The notes under the pieces were generated by a model. The model was not told the DNA's origin and did not search any database. It was given only the letters and a program-made list of their open reading frames with translations. A stretch of DNA of 64,000 bases from Furfurilactobacillus milii (GTDB lineage: Bacteria > Bacillota > Bacilli > Lactobacillales > Lactobacillaceae). Position numbers and translations under genes: made by a program. Positions 8,484 to 17,899 of this stretch are shown here, one piece after another (the stretch's first letter is position 1; every line of letters starts with the position of its first letter). Where the stretch lies: NCBI RefSeq assembly GCF_021654115.1, contig NZ_JAIWJF010000007.1, positions 100,635 through 164,634 of the forward strand, in the 5' to 3' direction.

Positions 8484-8793
8484 AACTAAATAAGAATTAT
8501 ATCTAAACTAAGATTTCACTAAAACTAATTATCACTAAACGGCTTCGTCCCCTATACGCATTAATTACGTCGAAACGTGTGAGCAAAGCCAGCAAATAAG
8601 GTTAAATAACAGTTGGACATATTAGAAAATAACGGTTTTTATAACATATCACGAATCACCATAGAATTTTTTATTATGAACAGCTGCACATGGATGATAG
8701 CAAAATCATTGTCACATATTAACGGTTGTCGTGTAAATATTTTTTCGGTAGCGAAAAAGTTGAATGGATCAACAAACTAGGGGGTATATTGAA

Positions 8794-11700
8794 ATGATAC
8801 ATCGAAATAAAAAAAATCTTCTTGCTGCTGAAACACAAGAAAAACTTCACTACAAAATGTACAAAGCAGGTAAACAGTGGCTTTTTGCAGGGCTAACGCT
8901 GTTAACACTTGGTGCTGGATTGGGCATGACTGGTCTTAGTGCTCAGGCCAGTACTGACGAAAGTGTAAGCTCAAGTTCGACTGATGAATCAAATATTAGC
9001 AGTGATTCAGCTACTGTCAATTCTCAGTCAGTCGTATTAAAAGCGAGTGTTGCAAACAATGTTGGAGTATCTTCTGTTTCATCGTCAAGTGATCAGAGCC
9101 TTTCAACGTCAAACAGTACGCAAACGACTCCAGATAATTCTTCGGCTAATGTATCAGCAGTACAACAGCAACAAAGCAATGCTGATACATCTAAAATAAA
9201 CCAAAGTGTGAGCTCTGGGTCAGATACAACAAAAATAGAAGGCGCAGCAGATGCATCAAGTGTGTCTTCCTCAAATACAAAGTTGAGCGATGCGGCGGCA
9301 ACTGGGACAAGTCAAAGCACAGATTCTAAGTCTGATTCATCAAGCACAGAAAGTTCAGTAATCACATCTAAAGACTCATTATCTGTTCAGCAAAGTACGA
9401 CGGATCAGTCGGCATCTACTGTGAATGGTTCAGACACTAGCGAAGCAAAAACAACTCAAACAAGTGATTCAACGCTCAATTCTGACACGGTTTCGGGAAA
9501 ACAATCTGATAATAGTCAAACTAGTAGTGTGCTTGCACCGCTCAATAATGCCAGCGCATCAGTTTCACAGGAGAGTGTGCAGTCTCAATCTGCAGTTGGA
9601 GCCTTGAATTCAACGTCTGTATCAACAACTGGTGTAATGAGTGATTCTGCTCAGCAAGTACCTGAACAGACACAAAGTTCGGCAGCAACTAGTTCCGATA
9701 ATGTGAATAAATTAATTAGTCAATTACCAACAAATGCGGTTGTTACTGCACAGGATGGAAAGATAATTGTTAGTGGCTTGCAAAGTGCTCAACTTTCGGT
9801 CGCTAAAGCAATTATTACAGCTGCAGGGATACAACAAGAAGTAGATATTGTTCGGAATGATGCTTCTGAGAATCTAAATGGATTGACAATTAATCCCGAC
9901 GAAGTTGCAGGTGCTAGCTATGTGACTGCCAATGATAGTGACTATCAAAATGGCTACAATACAGCTGGGAAAGACACTAATATAATGGGGCCAAGTCAAT
10001 TTTATGGCCTGGGTCTTTGGCTGACCAGCGCGTTGGCTGGCACATCTGATATTTCAGGTTATCTTGCACAACTAGCTACCGGTCAGTGGTTTAAAATGAC
10101 TGCTTTTTCTAGTATGACAACTAATCAAGTGCAATCGTTTGTGGCTGGATATCGATTCTATATGGCTAAGGTTTACAACGAAGCGATGGCGTACACTAAA
10201 GCCATTTTGCATGATTTACCTGTCGCAACCTCTTCAACCTCTACTAATTACTATGATGAGCTTTCAAATGCGTTCTTCGAAACTGCAAATCAGGCACAAA
10301 CTGGTACTGTTAAAAACAGTATAAATGCTGTTGCGAAACTTTTGATGGGATTTTCTAATGCGACTTCAAATACAGTTTTAACCCCAACAAAGGACGCTGA
10401 TGGCAGTCAAATTCCTGTTGGACCATATTTGAACACAGACTATGAAGTTTATAAATATGTTGGTTATAAAGCGTCTGATGATTCTTACACATTTTTAAAA
10501 ACAAATACAGCGAGTGGCTATGACCGAATTATAGATTTGACAGAACTTGAACCTGTTGTTGGAGCTGTATTTGTGCCATATATTTCACTGATTGCAGATG
10601 AGGCTACTTTTAACACGATTGCTAATGCGTTTTTGTCCAGTTCTTCGATGAATACATTAGGGTTGTCGCCAACTCAAGACACAGATGCCAAAAGTGTCTA
10701 CAATGCCATTGCTAATAACCTTGATGTTGTTTCTGGCGAATTGGGGATGCCGCTAACGATTTCGGAATTGGTCCAACAATTGCCAGAACTTCATTTTGGG
10801 GACCTGTATGATGGTGGAAACCCAATGTCCAGTGACTACCGTGTCATTTATGGTTATACTCATTTGATTTCGTCTAAAGGTGATGTTTTATATGTTGCTG
10901 GAGTAGACAAAGCTACTGGAAAGCCTATTATTTTTAATCCTGCAAGCGGAGTTGATACTACTGGGTATGAAACTAATGGGTTGCAGGTCAATCTAGAAAA
11001 TTTACAAAAGTATGGCATACCCACTCAGTACGGTTTGTTTGATCAAATTTATACATCATTACGACACTCAATTGTTTACTCTGTTGCTGGTGCATATGCC
11101 ACGGCACGGAATAAATATTTGCAAATAATTAAAGATGGCGATACAGGGACAAATGCAAGCAATTTTGAGGATTTAAAGAATAGTTTGAGTACACCACCTT
11201 CATTTTCAGATACCAGTGAGGCTGCTACTGTTCTTGCTGATAGTGTAGCTAAGTATCAGATGGCTCAGCTTATTGCTTTACAGACCAAGGCTACTACAGA
11301 TAGCGATACAAATGCTGGCAGTGGTGTTCTGACGACGCAGTCTGCATTCGATAATTGGATGGAAAGTGCTACTGGGCAAAATTTGTTTGCTAGTCAGATA
11401 ATGACCAATTCATCTGATAAAGATAAGATTGCTGATTCGGGTGCGCTTGGTTATACTGCTGCTTCAAATTACGCCAGTTTCAGTGGTGCAACTAAGCAGT
11501 TGTACTACGATGTGTACTTGTCTGGATTAGACAAAACTAAATATTCAGTTATTACCGTTAAATTTGTTGGTGTAGATGCGAACAATAATCCAGTAACGAA
11601 TGCTGATATTGCTGCTCTGAATACAAAAGTGCCAGTTCAATTGGCAGCTGTTGATGACGATGCACAAGGGCAACCAGTTAATACGACTTATCTTTTGGGC

Positions 11701-14367
11701 AAAGACTTACTTCCTAACACACCTTCTGGCTGGTCATATGCGACAAACTCTACGGCAATTAAGCAGAACGACGCACTTTTGGTCTCCAAATATAGCACTA
11801 GTTATTCATATACAGTTAAATTAATTCAGACTTCGCAAAAGACGTTTACACCAGTAGATACGTCTGGTAATGCTATCGGTGATTCTTGGACTGACAGTGG
11901 CGTTATTGGTGGAACTTTTGATGAGTCCTCACATGTTTCGATTAGCAAGGGTTCAGATTCATATATTGTCGTTGATAAGAGTCAACTGCAAGGAACTTTT
12001 CAAAATAGTACGGACACGGTTAATGTTGTCTACTCACTGGTTCCTGCCAAAAATGTTGTCTACACTTTTCAGGCCGTTGATGCTAATGGACAAAATATTG
12101 TTGGTACATCGAATGAATCAACATCGTGGACTACCACTGGCCTAACAGGAACAAACTATGATGTCACAAATACAATAGTTTCGAAGCTAACGGGCTATAC
12201 CTTGAAAGCTGGGCAGACCCTTTCAGGGTCGTTCGGAACTGCGGATCAGACAGTTAAACTCATTTATGGTTTGAATGATGAAACTGCTACGTTAACAGTG
12301 ACAGTTCCGGCAGGCTTGAAAGTTAGCACTGCTTATTACCAGGTTGATGGAACTTCTGATACAAAGTCTGTTGCTTTGGCTAATGGGGCCAAGGATGGTC
12401 AGCTGACTGGGTCAATTTCTGGGGTTTCGTATGGACAAAACGTCAGTGTTTGGCTTGGAAGTGATGTATTATCTGCAGGATATGAAGTATCAAGTAAGGA
12501 TTCTGTACAACATTTACAGTTAAGCGATGGGTTGAATGCATTAGCATTAGTCGTTGTTGGCGCTTCAGAAACAGTTAGTGTTGCAGTTTTGAATAAGCCT
12601 AAGAATGTTAGTTCCTTTGCCTATACGGTTAATGATGGAACTAGTCAGTCGTCTGATTTTCCGGGATCGTTATCATTGAAATATGGCGATGTTGTGGTTA
12701 TTACACCAACGGCTGTTGACAATGTGCTGCCAGACGTTAAATTAACGTCTGGTTCTGGAACGATTGTTAAGAACACTGATGGCAAGAGTTTTACCTATAC
12801 AGTTGATGGCGAAGCTAGTCAGGCGATTACAATTGATTATTCTAATGTCTTCCAGGCGGAAGCCAGCGATGCCGGCAAGGCAGCGAGTGATGCATCAGCT
12901 TCCTCAAGTGATGCCTCAAGTGATGCCAGTGCAGCAGCGAGTGACGCGAGTGCGGCGGGCCAAGAGACGCCAAGTACCAGTGCGGTTAAGTCGGATGCGA
13001 GTGCGGCCAGCGATGCTTCAAAGAAGGCTAGTGCAGCAGCTTCTGATGCCAGTGCCGCGGCTAGTGCGGCAGCTTCTGATGCGAGTGCGGCGGCCAGCGA
13101 TGCGAGTGCGGGCCTTGATCCAAGCAGCGATACGAGTGCGGCTCAAAGTGATGCCAGCGCGGCCGGTAAGGCAGCGAGTGATGCGAAGGTAGCGGCTAGT
13201 GACGCTAAGGCGAAAGCCAGCGATGCGGCTAGTGATGCGAGTGCGGCCACGAGTGACGCCGCGAAGGCATCCAGTGACGCCGGCACGAAGGCTGGTGCGG
13301 CTACAAGTGATGCGAGCGCAGCGGCCAGTGATGCCGGTAAGGCAGCCAGTGACGCCAACAAAGCGGGTAGCGAAGCACCAAGTGACAGTGCGGTTAAGTC
13401 GGATGTTTCCGCAGCAACTAGTGACGCGAAAGCAGCGAGTGATGCGGCTACGAAGGCTAGTGATGAAGCTAGTGACGCCAAGGCGAAGGCCAGCGACGCG
13501 GCGAGTGATGCGAAAGCCGGTCTTGATCCAAGCAGTGATGCGAAAGCGGCCAGTGATGCGGCTAGTGACGCAGCTTCTGATGCCAGTGACGCTAAGACGA
13601 AAGCCAGTGACGCGGCCAGTGACGCGAGTGCGGCCAAGAGCGACGCCGCGAAGGCGGAAGCCAGCGATGCCGGCAAGGCAGCGAGTGATGCATCAGCTTC
13701 CTCAAGTGATGCCAGTGCAGCAGCGAGTGACGCGAGTGCGGCGGGCCAAGAGACGCCAAGTACCAGTGCGGTTAAGTCGGATGCGAGTGCGGCCAGCGAT
13801 GCTTCAAAGAAGGCTAGTGCAGCAGCTTCTGATGCCAGTGCCGGCCTTGAATTTAGAGTTACGACAATGGATAATGTGCCTGCTCAGTTCTTGGCCACTT
13901 ATGCTTCTGTATCTAACTCGAAATTGAGTATGCCTGTCCTTAACCCAATGCATTCTGCATATGTCCTTGTTGCAAACAATTATCAATTGACAACAGGTGT
14001 ATCTAGTCAAAGCGCGACGCAGATGGGTATCAATGACTTAACCGGTGGTACCACTGGACAAGCGAGTGATACATTGAACGTTGCATCGACCGTTGGTGCT
14101 ACCGAGACAAGGACGAAGGCTGCTGACGCCAAGACGACTGAGCGAAAGAGTGTTAAAACTGCAAAGTCGGCTAATACCTCTAATGAAAAGAATGTTCCGA
14201 CTGAAAAGTCGAAACATTCAGCAAAGGTTTCAAAGTCAGCGAAGAAATCTAATGGTAATAACGATGCTTTAATGGTTGAAACTGGAATTGCAGTTGCAGC
14301 TATTGCGGGATTGTTCCTCTTCCTTATTTTAAAGAGAGGAAAGAAGCAAGATGACGACTTAGATTAA
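8794..14367 (+). CDS. giant serine/alanine-rich surface adhesin with KxYKxGKxW signal peptide
   Basis: An 1857-residue cell-surface protein. Order: KxYKxGKxW-type signal (YKMYKAGKQW, then a hydrophobic core to SAQAS near residue 50); a Ser/Thr/Gln-rich stretch (about 50-310); a non-repetitive, probably binding region (about 320-1000); two MucBP-like units (about 1015-1165); a GC-rich block of ASDAS/ASDAK repeats (about 1355-1685); a Lys/Ser-rich linker; and a C-terminal membrane helix with the tail KRGKKQDDDLD. No canonical LPxTG is seen: the equivalent site reads MVETG. I chose ATG 8794 because AGGGGG precedes it by 9 bases; the ATG at 8764 lacks a site. The two downstream glycosyltransferases probably O-glycosylate its Ser residues. 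Secretion may need SecA2/SecY2, which is not encoded in the window. Confidence 0.88.
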   Translation: MIHRNKKNLLAAETQEKLHYKMYKAGKQWLFAGLTLLTLGAGLGMTGLSAQASTDESVSSSSTDESNISSDSATVNSQSVVLKASVANNVGVSSVSSSSDQSLSTSNSTQTTPDNSSANVSAVQQQQSNADTSKINQSVSSGSDTTKIEGAADASSVSSSNTKLSDAAATGTSQSTDSKSDSSSTESSVITSKDSLSVQQSTTDQSASTVNGSDTSEAKTTQTSDSTLNSDTVSGKQSDNSQTSSVLAPLNNASASVSQESVQSQSAVGALNSTSVSTTGVMSDSAQQVPEQTQSSAATSSDNVNKLISQLPTNAVVTAQDGKIIVSGLQSAQLSVAKAIITAAGIQQEVDIVRNDASENLNGLTINPDEVAGASYVTANDSDYQNGYNTAGKDTNIMGPSQFYGLGLWLTSALAGTSDISGYLAQLATGQWFKMTAFSSMTTNQVQSFVAGYRFYMAKVYNEAMAYTKAILHDLPVATSSTSTNYYDELSNAFFETANQAQTGTVKNSINAVAKLLMGFSNATSNTVLTPTKDADGSQIPVGPYLNTDYEVYKYVGYKASDDSYTFLKTNTASGYDRIIDLTELEPVVGAVFVPYISLIADEATFNTIANAFLSSSSMNTLGLSPTQDTDAKSVYNAIANNLDVVSGELGMPLTISELVQQLPELHFGDLYDGGNPMSSDYRVIYGYTHLISSKGDVLYVAGVDKATGKPIIFNPASGVDTTGYETNGLQVNLENLQKYGIPTQYGLFDQIYTSLRHSIVYSVAGAYATARNKYLQIIKDGDTGTNASNFEDLKNSLSTPPSFSDTSEAATVLADSVAKYQMAQLIALQTKATTDSDTNAGSGVLTTQSAFDNWMESATGQNLFASQIMTNSSDKDKIADSGALGYTAASNYASFSGATKQLYYDVYLSGLDKTKYSVITVKFVGVDANNNPVTNADIAALNTKVPVQLAAVDDDAQGQPVNTTYLLGKDLLPNTPSGWSYATNSTAIKQNDALLVSKYSTSYSYTVKLIQTSQKTFTPVDTSGNAIGDSWTDSGVIGGTFDESSHVSISKGSDSYIVVDKSQLQGTFQNSTDTVNVVYSLVPAKNVVYTFQAVDANGQNIVGTSNESTSWTTTGLTGTNYDVTNTIVSKLTGYTLKAGQTLSGSFGTADQTVKLIYGLNDETATLTVTVPAGLKVSTAYYQVDGTSDTKSVALANGAKDGQLTGSISGVSYGQNVSVWLGSDVLSAGYEVSSKDSVQHLQLSDGLNALALVVVGASETVSVAVLNKPKNVSSFAYTVNDGTSQSSDFPGSLSLKYGDVVVITPTAVDNVLPDVKLTSGSGTIVKNTDGKSFTYTVDGEASQAITIDYSNVFQAEASDAGKAASDASASSSDASSDASAAASDASAAGQETPSTSAVKSDASAASDASKKASAAASDASAAASAAASDASAAASDASAGLDPSSDTSAAQSDASAAGKAASDAKVAASDAKAKASDAASDASAATSDAAKASSDAGTKAGAATSDASAAASDAGKAASDANKAGSEAPSDSAVKSDVSAATSDAKAASDAATKASDEASDAKAKASDAASDAKAGLDPSSDAKAASDAASDAASDASDAKTKASDAASDASAAKSDAAKAEASDAGKAASDASASSSDASAAASDASAAGQETPSTSAVKSDASAASDASKKASAAASDASAGLEFRVTTMDNVPAQFLATYASVSNSKLSMPVLNPMHSAYVLVANNYQLTTGVSSQSATQMGINDLTGGTTGQASDTLNVASTVGATETRTKAADAKTTERKSVKTAKSANTSNEKNVPTEKSKHSAKVSKSAKKSNGNNDALMVETGIAVAAIAGLFLFLILKRGKKQDDDLD
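12855..13843 (+). repeat. GC-rich ASD-repeat block with a ~190-bp near-perfect internal duplication
   Basis: Within the adhesin gene, 12855-13057 and 13653-13843 are the same sequence except for one extra 12-bp unit (one SSDA repeat) in the first copy. Between them lie dozens of degenerate AGTGATGCx units. This block is clearly more GC-rich than the flanking adhesin codons, so the gene looks mosaic. Recombination between copies would delete or add about 800 bp in frame. Confidence 0.9.
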
Positions 14368-14423
14368 ATAGCTTGGAGTGAGGTTTGATTAGTAGACTTT
14401 CAAGTTAGATAATCGAGGCATAT

Positions 14424-14452
14424 AAAAAGAACAGACTTATGGTCTGTTCTTT
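14424..14452 (+). terminator. intrinsic terminator after the adhesin gene
   Basis: AAAGAACAGAC pairs with GTCTGTTCTTT over a 5-base loop. The T tract is short, so some read-through into gtfA is plausible. Confidence 0.75.
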
Positions 14453-14491
14453 ATACATAGCAGCAAATTAATTCTAAAGGATGGGAAAATT

Positions 14492-16030
14492 ATGTATTAT
14501 TTCATAAATAACGCGTTTACCTCAACCATGTCAGGAATCGGTCATGCACAGCTCAAACGGTTTTTCCTTTTTAAACAAAACCGTGTTCCCGTGAAGTTGA
14601 TAACTACTGATTTTGACTTGCGTCGTCCGAAAGCTTTGGAAGAAAAAGGAATTTCACCAAATGAAAACATTAATATGTTCGACTTTTTTGGCGGAATGGT
14701 TGGTCTAAAAAAAAGGTCATTCACATTTGATGATCTTAATATTTCCAAAGAGTACGCGGTTGAAAATGTTAATTTAGTGTTCAACGTTAGAAAAGGTAAT
14801 CGACTGATTCTAAAAGTTGAAATGTTTTCAGATGATACGTCCCAAGTTAAAAAGGTTACTTATTACGACAAAAATGGTGCGACACGAGAAACTGACTGGT
14901 GGGATCCCAGAGGATTTAAGATTCTTGAACAGTATTATAACAAGGATGAAAAAATTGATGTTGAGCGTGGTGTAAATCAACAAGGGGTTGTTTTCTATGA
15001 AACGTATCATTTTGGCAAAAAATATGATAAATCTACCAATTGTTTGTACAGGATACTTAATTATCATGGTTATGACTATGAATTTGATGGCTTCAAGGAA
15101 ATGGCAACATTTTTCTTTGATGAATTAATCAAGTATGATCGACAAAATGGTGAAAATGATATTTTTGTTAATGATGCTAGTCTACAACTTGGTAAAGCGT
15201 TGTTAGACACGACGGAAAAATCTTTTAAACTTATGCAATTGCATAATAATCATACAAATGATGCGGACGAGCCCTTACATTCAAGCTTAAATTTCAATTA
15301 TGAATATACACTACGTCACTTTTCCAAGTGGCAGGGTGTGACTGCTCCGACTCAGACACAGGTGACCAATGTGGTTCGACGTTTTGGCAAGCATCCTGAA
15401 ACATTTTTAATCCCAGTGGGTGTCATCGAAGATAAAGTCTTGAAGTCGCCGCAAATACCAATTAGTAAACGTCATCCAAATGAAATTGTTATGATTGCCC
15501 GTTTGTCTCCAGAGAAAAGAATAAATCATGCGGTTCAGGCAATGGAAAAGGTATTAAAGGTTTGTCCGAACGTTCAGTTAAATATCTATGGATATGCAAA
15601 TGGTAAAACCGGAGATGAAGTCAAACAACTGGTTAAGGAAAAGCATTTGACTGATTCGATTCATTTTAAAGGGTACGTAACTGATATTCGTGATGTTTAT
15701 GAGAATGCTCAACTGTCAATTTTAACGAGTACGGTTGAGGGATTACCTCTTTCCTTAATAGAAGCACAATCTTACGGTGTTCCACTAATTTCATACGATA
15801 TTAATTATGGACCACGAGATGTTATTAATGATGGAAAAGATGGTTATCTTGTTAAGGGCGGCGATATAGACGAAATTGCCAAAAAAATTATCAAAGTAAT
15901 GAGTGATGATGAATTGCGGCAAAAGTTGAGCCGCGGTGCGTATGAAGATCGTAATAAATATTCGTCTGAAAACGTCTGGCATGCATGGGAAAAGTTGGAT
16001 GTGGCGGCTCATAATTATTTCAATAACTAA
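14492..16030 (+). CDS. gtfA: protein O-glycosyltransferase GtfA-like, GT4 family (catalytic partner)
   Basis: A 512-residue two-domain glycosyltransferase. Residues 1-300 form the extended beta-sheet add-on domain (DUF1975-like) of GtfA/TagE proteins. The C-terminal GT-B Rossmann domain holds ARLSPEKR near 338 and the nucleotide-sugar motif EGLPLSLIE (EX7E, residues 416-424). In L. plantarum and streptococci, GtfA/GtfB pairs add the first sugar, usually GlcNAc, to Ser/Thr-rich adhesins; the adhesin directly upstream is the likely substrate. RBS GGATGGGAAA precedes ATG 14492. It is followed 13 bases later by gtfB. Confidence 0.86.
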   Translation: MYYFINNAFTSTMSGIGHAQLKRFFLFKQNRVPVKLITTDFDLRRPKALEEKGISPNENINMFDFFGGMVGLKKRSFTFDDLNISKEYAVENVNLVFNVRKGNRLILKVEMFSDDTSQVKKVTYYDKNGATRETDWWDPRGFKILEQYYNKDEKIDVERGVNQQGVVFYETYHFGKKYDKSTNCLYRILNYHGYDYEFDGFKEMATFFFDELIKYDRQNGENDIFVNDASLQLGKALLDTTEKSFKLMQLHNNHTNDADEPLHSSLNFNYEYTLRHFSKWQGVTAPTQTQVTNVVRRFGKHPETFLIPVGVIEDKVLKSPQIPISKRHPNEIVMIARLSPEKRINHAVQAMEKVLKVCPNVQLNIYGYANGKTGDEVKQLVKEKHLTDSIHFKGYVTDIRDVYENAQLSILTSTVEGLPLSLIEAQSYGVPLISYDINYGPRDVINDGKDGYLVKGGDIDEIAKKIIKVMSDDELRQKLSRGAYEDRNKYSSENVWHAWEKLDVAAHNYFNN

Positions 16031-16043
16031 GTGAGGGAAAATT

Positions 16044-17546
16044 ATGTATTACTTTGTGAATGAATATATTTATCCACTTAATTCAGGAATTGAATTTGCC
16101 GAGTTTAAACGTTTATCTTTGTTTAAACAAATGAACGTGCCAGCAAAGTTGGTTACCAGAATGTTTAATCCGCAACTTCATAGATTTATTGCCGATTTAC
16201 CAATAAATGACGAAAGCATTATTAACATGTTTGACTTTTTTCAAGATGCGGTAAATTTAACTCCCAAAAAGGCACTTATTGCGGATGCCAAAATAAATCC
16301 TGAATATGAAGTTAGCCCAGATAGCACTGTTAGTAAGTCATATAAGGGTGATCGGCTAGTTAACAGAATTATCTTTATGGCTGGGACATATGGTCAACTG
16401 GATACTGTTGAGTATTTTGATAGATACCAAAATTTAACTAAGGCTGAGGTTTGGGACTGGCGTGGCTTTAAAAGCTGTACAAAATATTATGATATTAACA
16501 AGCATCTCATTCACGAGGAATATTTCAATACACAGGGATCGCCAGTGTTAGAGTTTGGCTATTCAAATGTTGACTCAAATCCAGAAAACATAACCTTCAT
16601 TCAGCTAACTTCACGAGACGGTTATAAGCGTTATTTCGAAAATATTGATGAACTGTTTACTTACTTTTTGCAGCAATTAGATCAATCAAGTAATGAACCT
16701 AATACGTTTATTGCTGATCGGCCATTATCAACATATGCTCCGGTTCTTGCACTCAGTAATGAAACACGGAAATTTATTTACTTGCCTATGCTTCAGACAG
16801 ATAGTAAGTATTCGTTGGTTGATGGGGCATTGGATGAAATCTATACACAGGCCTTTAAACCAGAAAATTTAGCTAAATTGACCGGCATCATTGTGGCAAC
16901 AGAGCAGCAAAAGCTGGATATTGAACGTCGGGTTAAAGGACAAGTTGCTGTGTACGCTTTACCTGCAGCTACAATCGAAGACCAGTTGCCTAAAATTGAG
17001 GGTGTCCGCAAGAATCAAATCATCTTTGCGGGTCGGCTTGGAAATGGTAAGGGAATTACTAGACTGGTCGATGTTTTTAAGATTATTCATAACCACGAAA
17101 CCGGCTTAGTACTTAAAATCTGTGGTTACGGAAATGTAAAAGACGACGCAAAAAAAGCTGTTGAAAAAGCTGGGTTAAAAGATGTTGTGAAATTTGAAGG
17201 ATACCTTAAGCCAACAGAATTGATCAGTGAATATTTTTCCAGCAAGTTGTTTGTTACGACAACGGAGCAAGATGTTGAGCCACTAGCCATGACAGAGGCG
17301 GCAGCTTGTGGTTTACCACTGTGTGCCTTTGATGTAGCTTATGGACCTGCTGAAATTATTAATGATGGTAAGAACGGTATTTTAGTCTCGGATGGTCACA
17401 ATCAAGAATTAGCGGATCGGATAGTCAAGCTTATTCGAAATCCGACGTTATTGCAAAATATGTCTGATGACGCAAGGAAAGGTGTTACAAGGTTCATGAA
17501 TTCTAATGTTAGTCAGATGTGGAAAGAACAGATTGTCAACAGGTAG
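16044..17546 (+). CDS. gtfB: GtfB-like partner of the adhesin glycosyltransferase (catalytically degenerate GT4)
   Basis: A 500-residue paralogue of the preceding protein with the same opening (MYYFVNE against MYYFINN) and the same two-domain plan. The first Glu of the EX7E motif is replaced: the aligned segment reads DVEPLAMTE (residues 410-418), and RLSPEK is RLGNGK. Loss of donor-site residues is characteristic of GtfB, which acts as an acceptor-binding chaperone for GtfA. The 13-base spacing and GAGGG site show an operon with gtfA. Confidence 0.84.
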   Translation: MYYFVNEYIYPLNSGIEFAEFKRLSLFKQMNVPAKLVTRMFNPQLHRFIADLPINDESIINMFDFFQDAVNLTPKKALIADAKINPEYEVSPDSTVSKSYKGDRLVNRIIFMAGTYGQLDTVEYFDRYQNLTKAEVWDWRGFKSCTKYYDINKHLIHEEYFNTQGSPVLEFGYSNVDSNPENITFIQLTSRDGYKRYFENIDELFTYFLQQLDQSSNEPNTFIADRPLSTYAPVLALSNETRKFIYLPMLQTDSKYSLVDGALDEIYTQAFKPENLAKLTGIIVATEQQKLDIERRVKGQVAVYALPAATIEDQLPKIEGVRKNQIIFAGRLGNGKGITRLVDVFKIIHNHETGLVLKICGYGNVKDDAKKAVEKAGLKDVVKFEGYLKPTELISEYFSSKLFVTTTEQDVEPLAMTEAAACGLPLCAFDVAYGPAEIINDGKNGILVSDGHNQELADRIVKLIRNPTLLQNMSDDARKGVTRFMNSNVSQMWKEQIVNR

Positions 17547-17582
17547 CCAAATGTCGATTTAAAACGCGACAACTTGGTTTTT
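17547..17582 (+). terminator. intrinsic terminator after gtfB
   Basis: CCAA-a-TGTCG pairs with CGACA-ac-TTGG, followed by T5, directly after the gtfB stop codon. Confidence 0.7.
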
Positions 17583-17685
17583 GGGGGCTAATCAACGGGA
17601 CAGTGGGGTGGCAACTCAGAACAATAATTAACTTTTGGTTATAGTTGGCAAAATCAATAAGGATGACAATTAAATGCTTTGAAAG

Positions 17686-17709
17686 TTCTATTTTATATTT
17701 AAAATAGAA
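17686..17709. promoter_or_regulatory. perfect palindrome upstream of the MacB-like gene
   Basis: TTCTATTTTA-tatt-TAAAATAGAA is a perfect 10-bp-arm inverted repeat about 190 bp upstream of the ABC gene. It is a candidate operator. The rest of 17583-17896 is AT-rich with no gene seen. Confidence 0.4.
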
Positions 17710-17804
17710 AATTCTTTAAATAGTTTTTCGTACGCAATTAATAAAGGGTTATTACGTTTCTTTCCACAGGAAACAATTTAATAAGAAAGCATTACGACTA
17801 TCAG

Positions 17805-17839
17805 TTCACCCCCGTTATCATTTGTATAACGGGGGTGAA
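17805..17839 (+). terminator. perfect 14-bp hairpin in the MacB-like gene leader
   Basis: TTCACCCCCGTTAT pairs fully with ATAACGGGGGTGAA over a 7-base loop and is followed by TTTGCTACTGTT. The U tract is poor. It may be a weak terminator or attenuator lying 60 bp ahead of the start codon, or an operator. Confidence 0.5.
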
Positions 17840-17899
17840 TTTGCTACTGTTAAGACCAATTTGAATTAATCATAAAATTTTGAAAACGAGGGCAATTTG

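Noticed and set aside
8648..8781. 34-codon ORF ending just before the adhesin ribosome site, considered as an Rgg signal peptide
   Set aside because: No ribosome site and no hydrophobic C-terminal pheromone pattern.
13143..13676. Long minus-strand and alternate-frame ORFs across the adhesin repeats (up to 242 codons)
   Set aside because: They are by-products of the AGTGATGCx repeat, which stays open in all frames; products are low-complexity Ala/Ser or Arg/Pro strings with no ribosome site.
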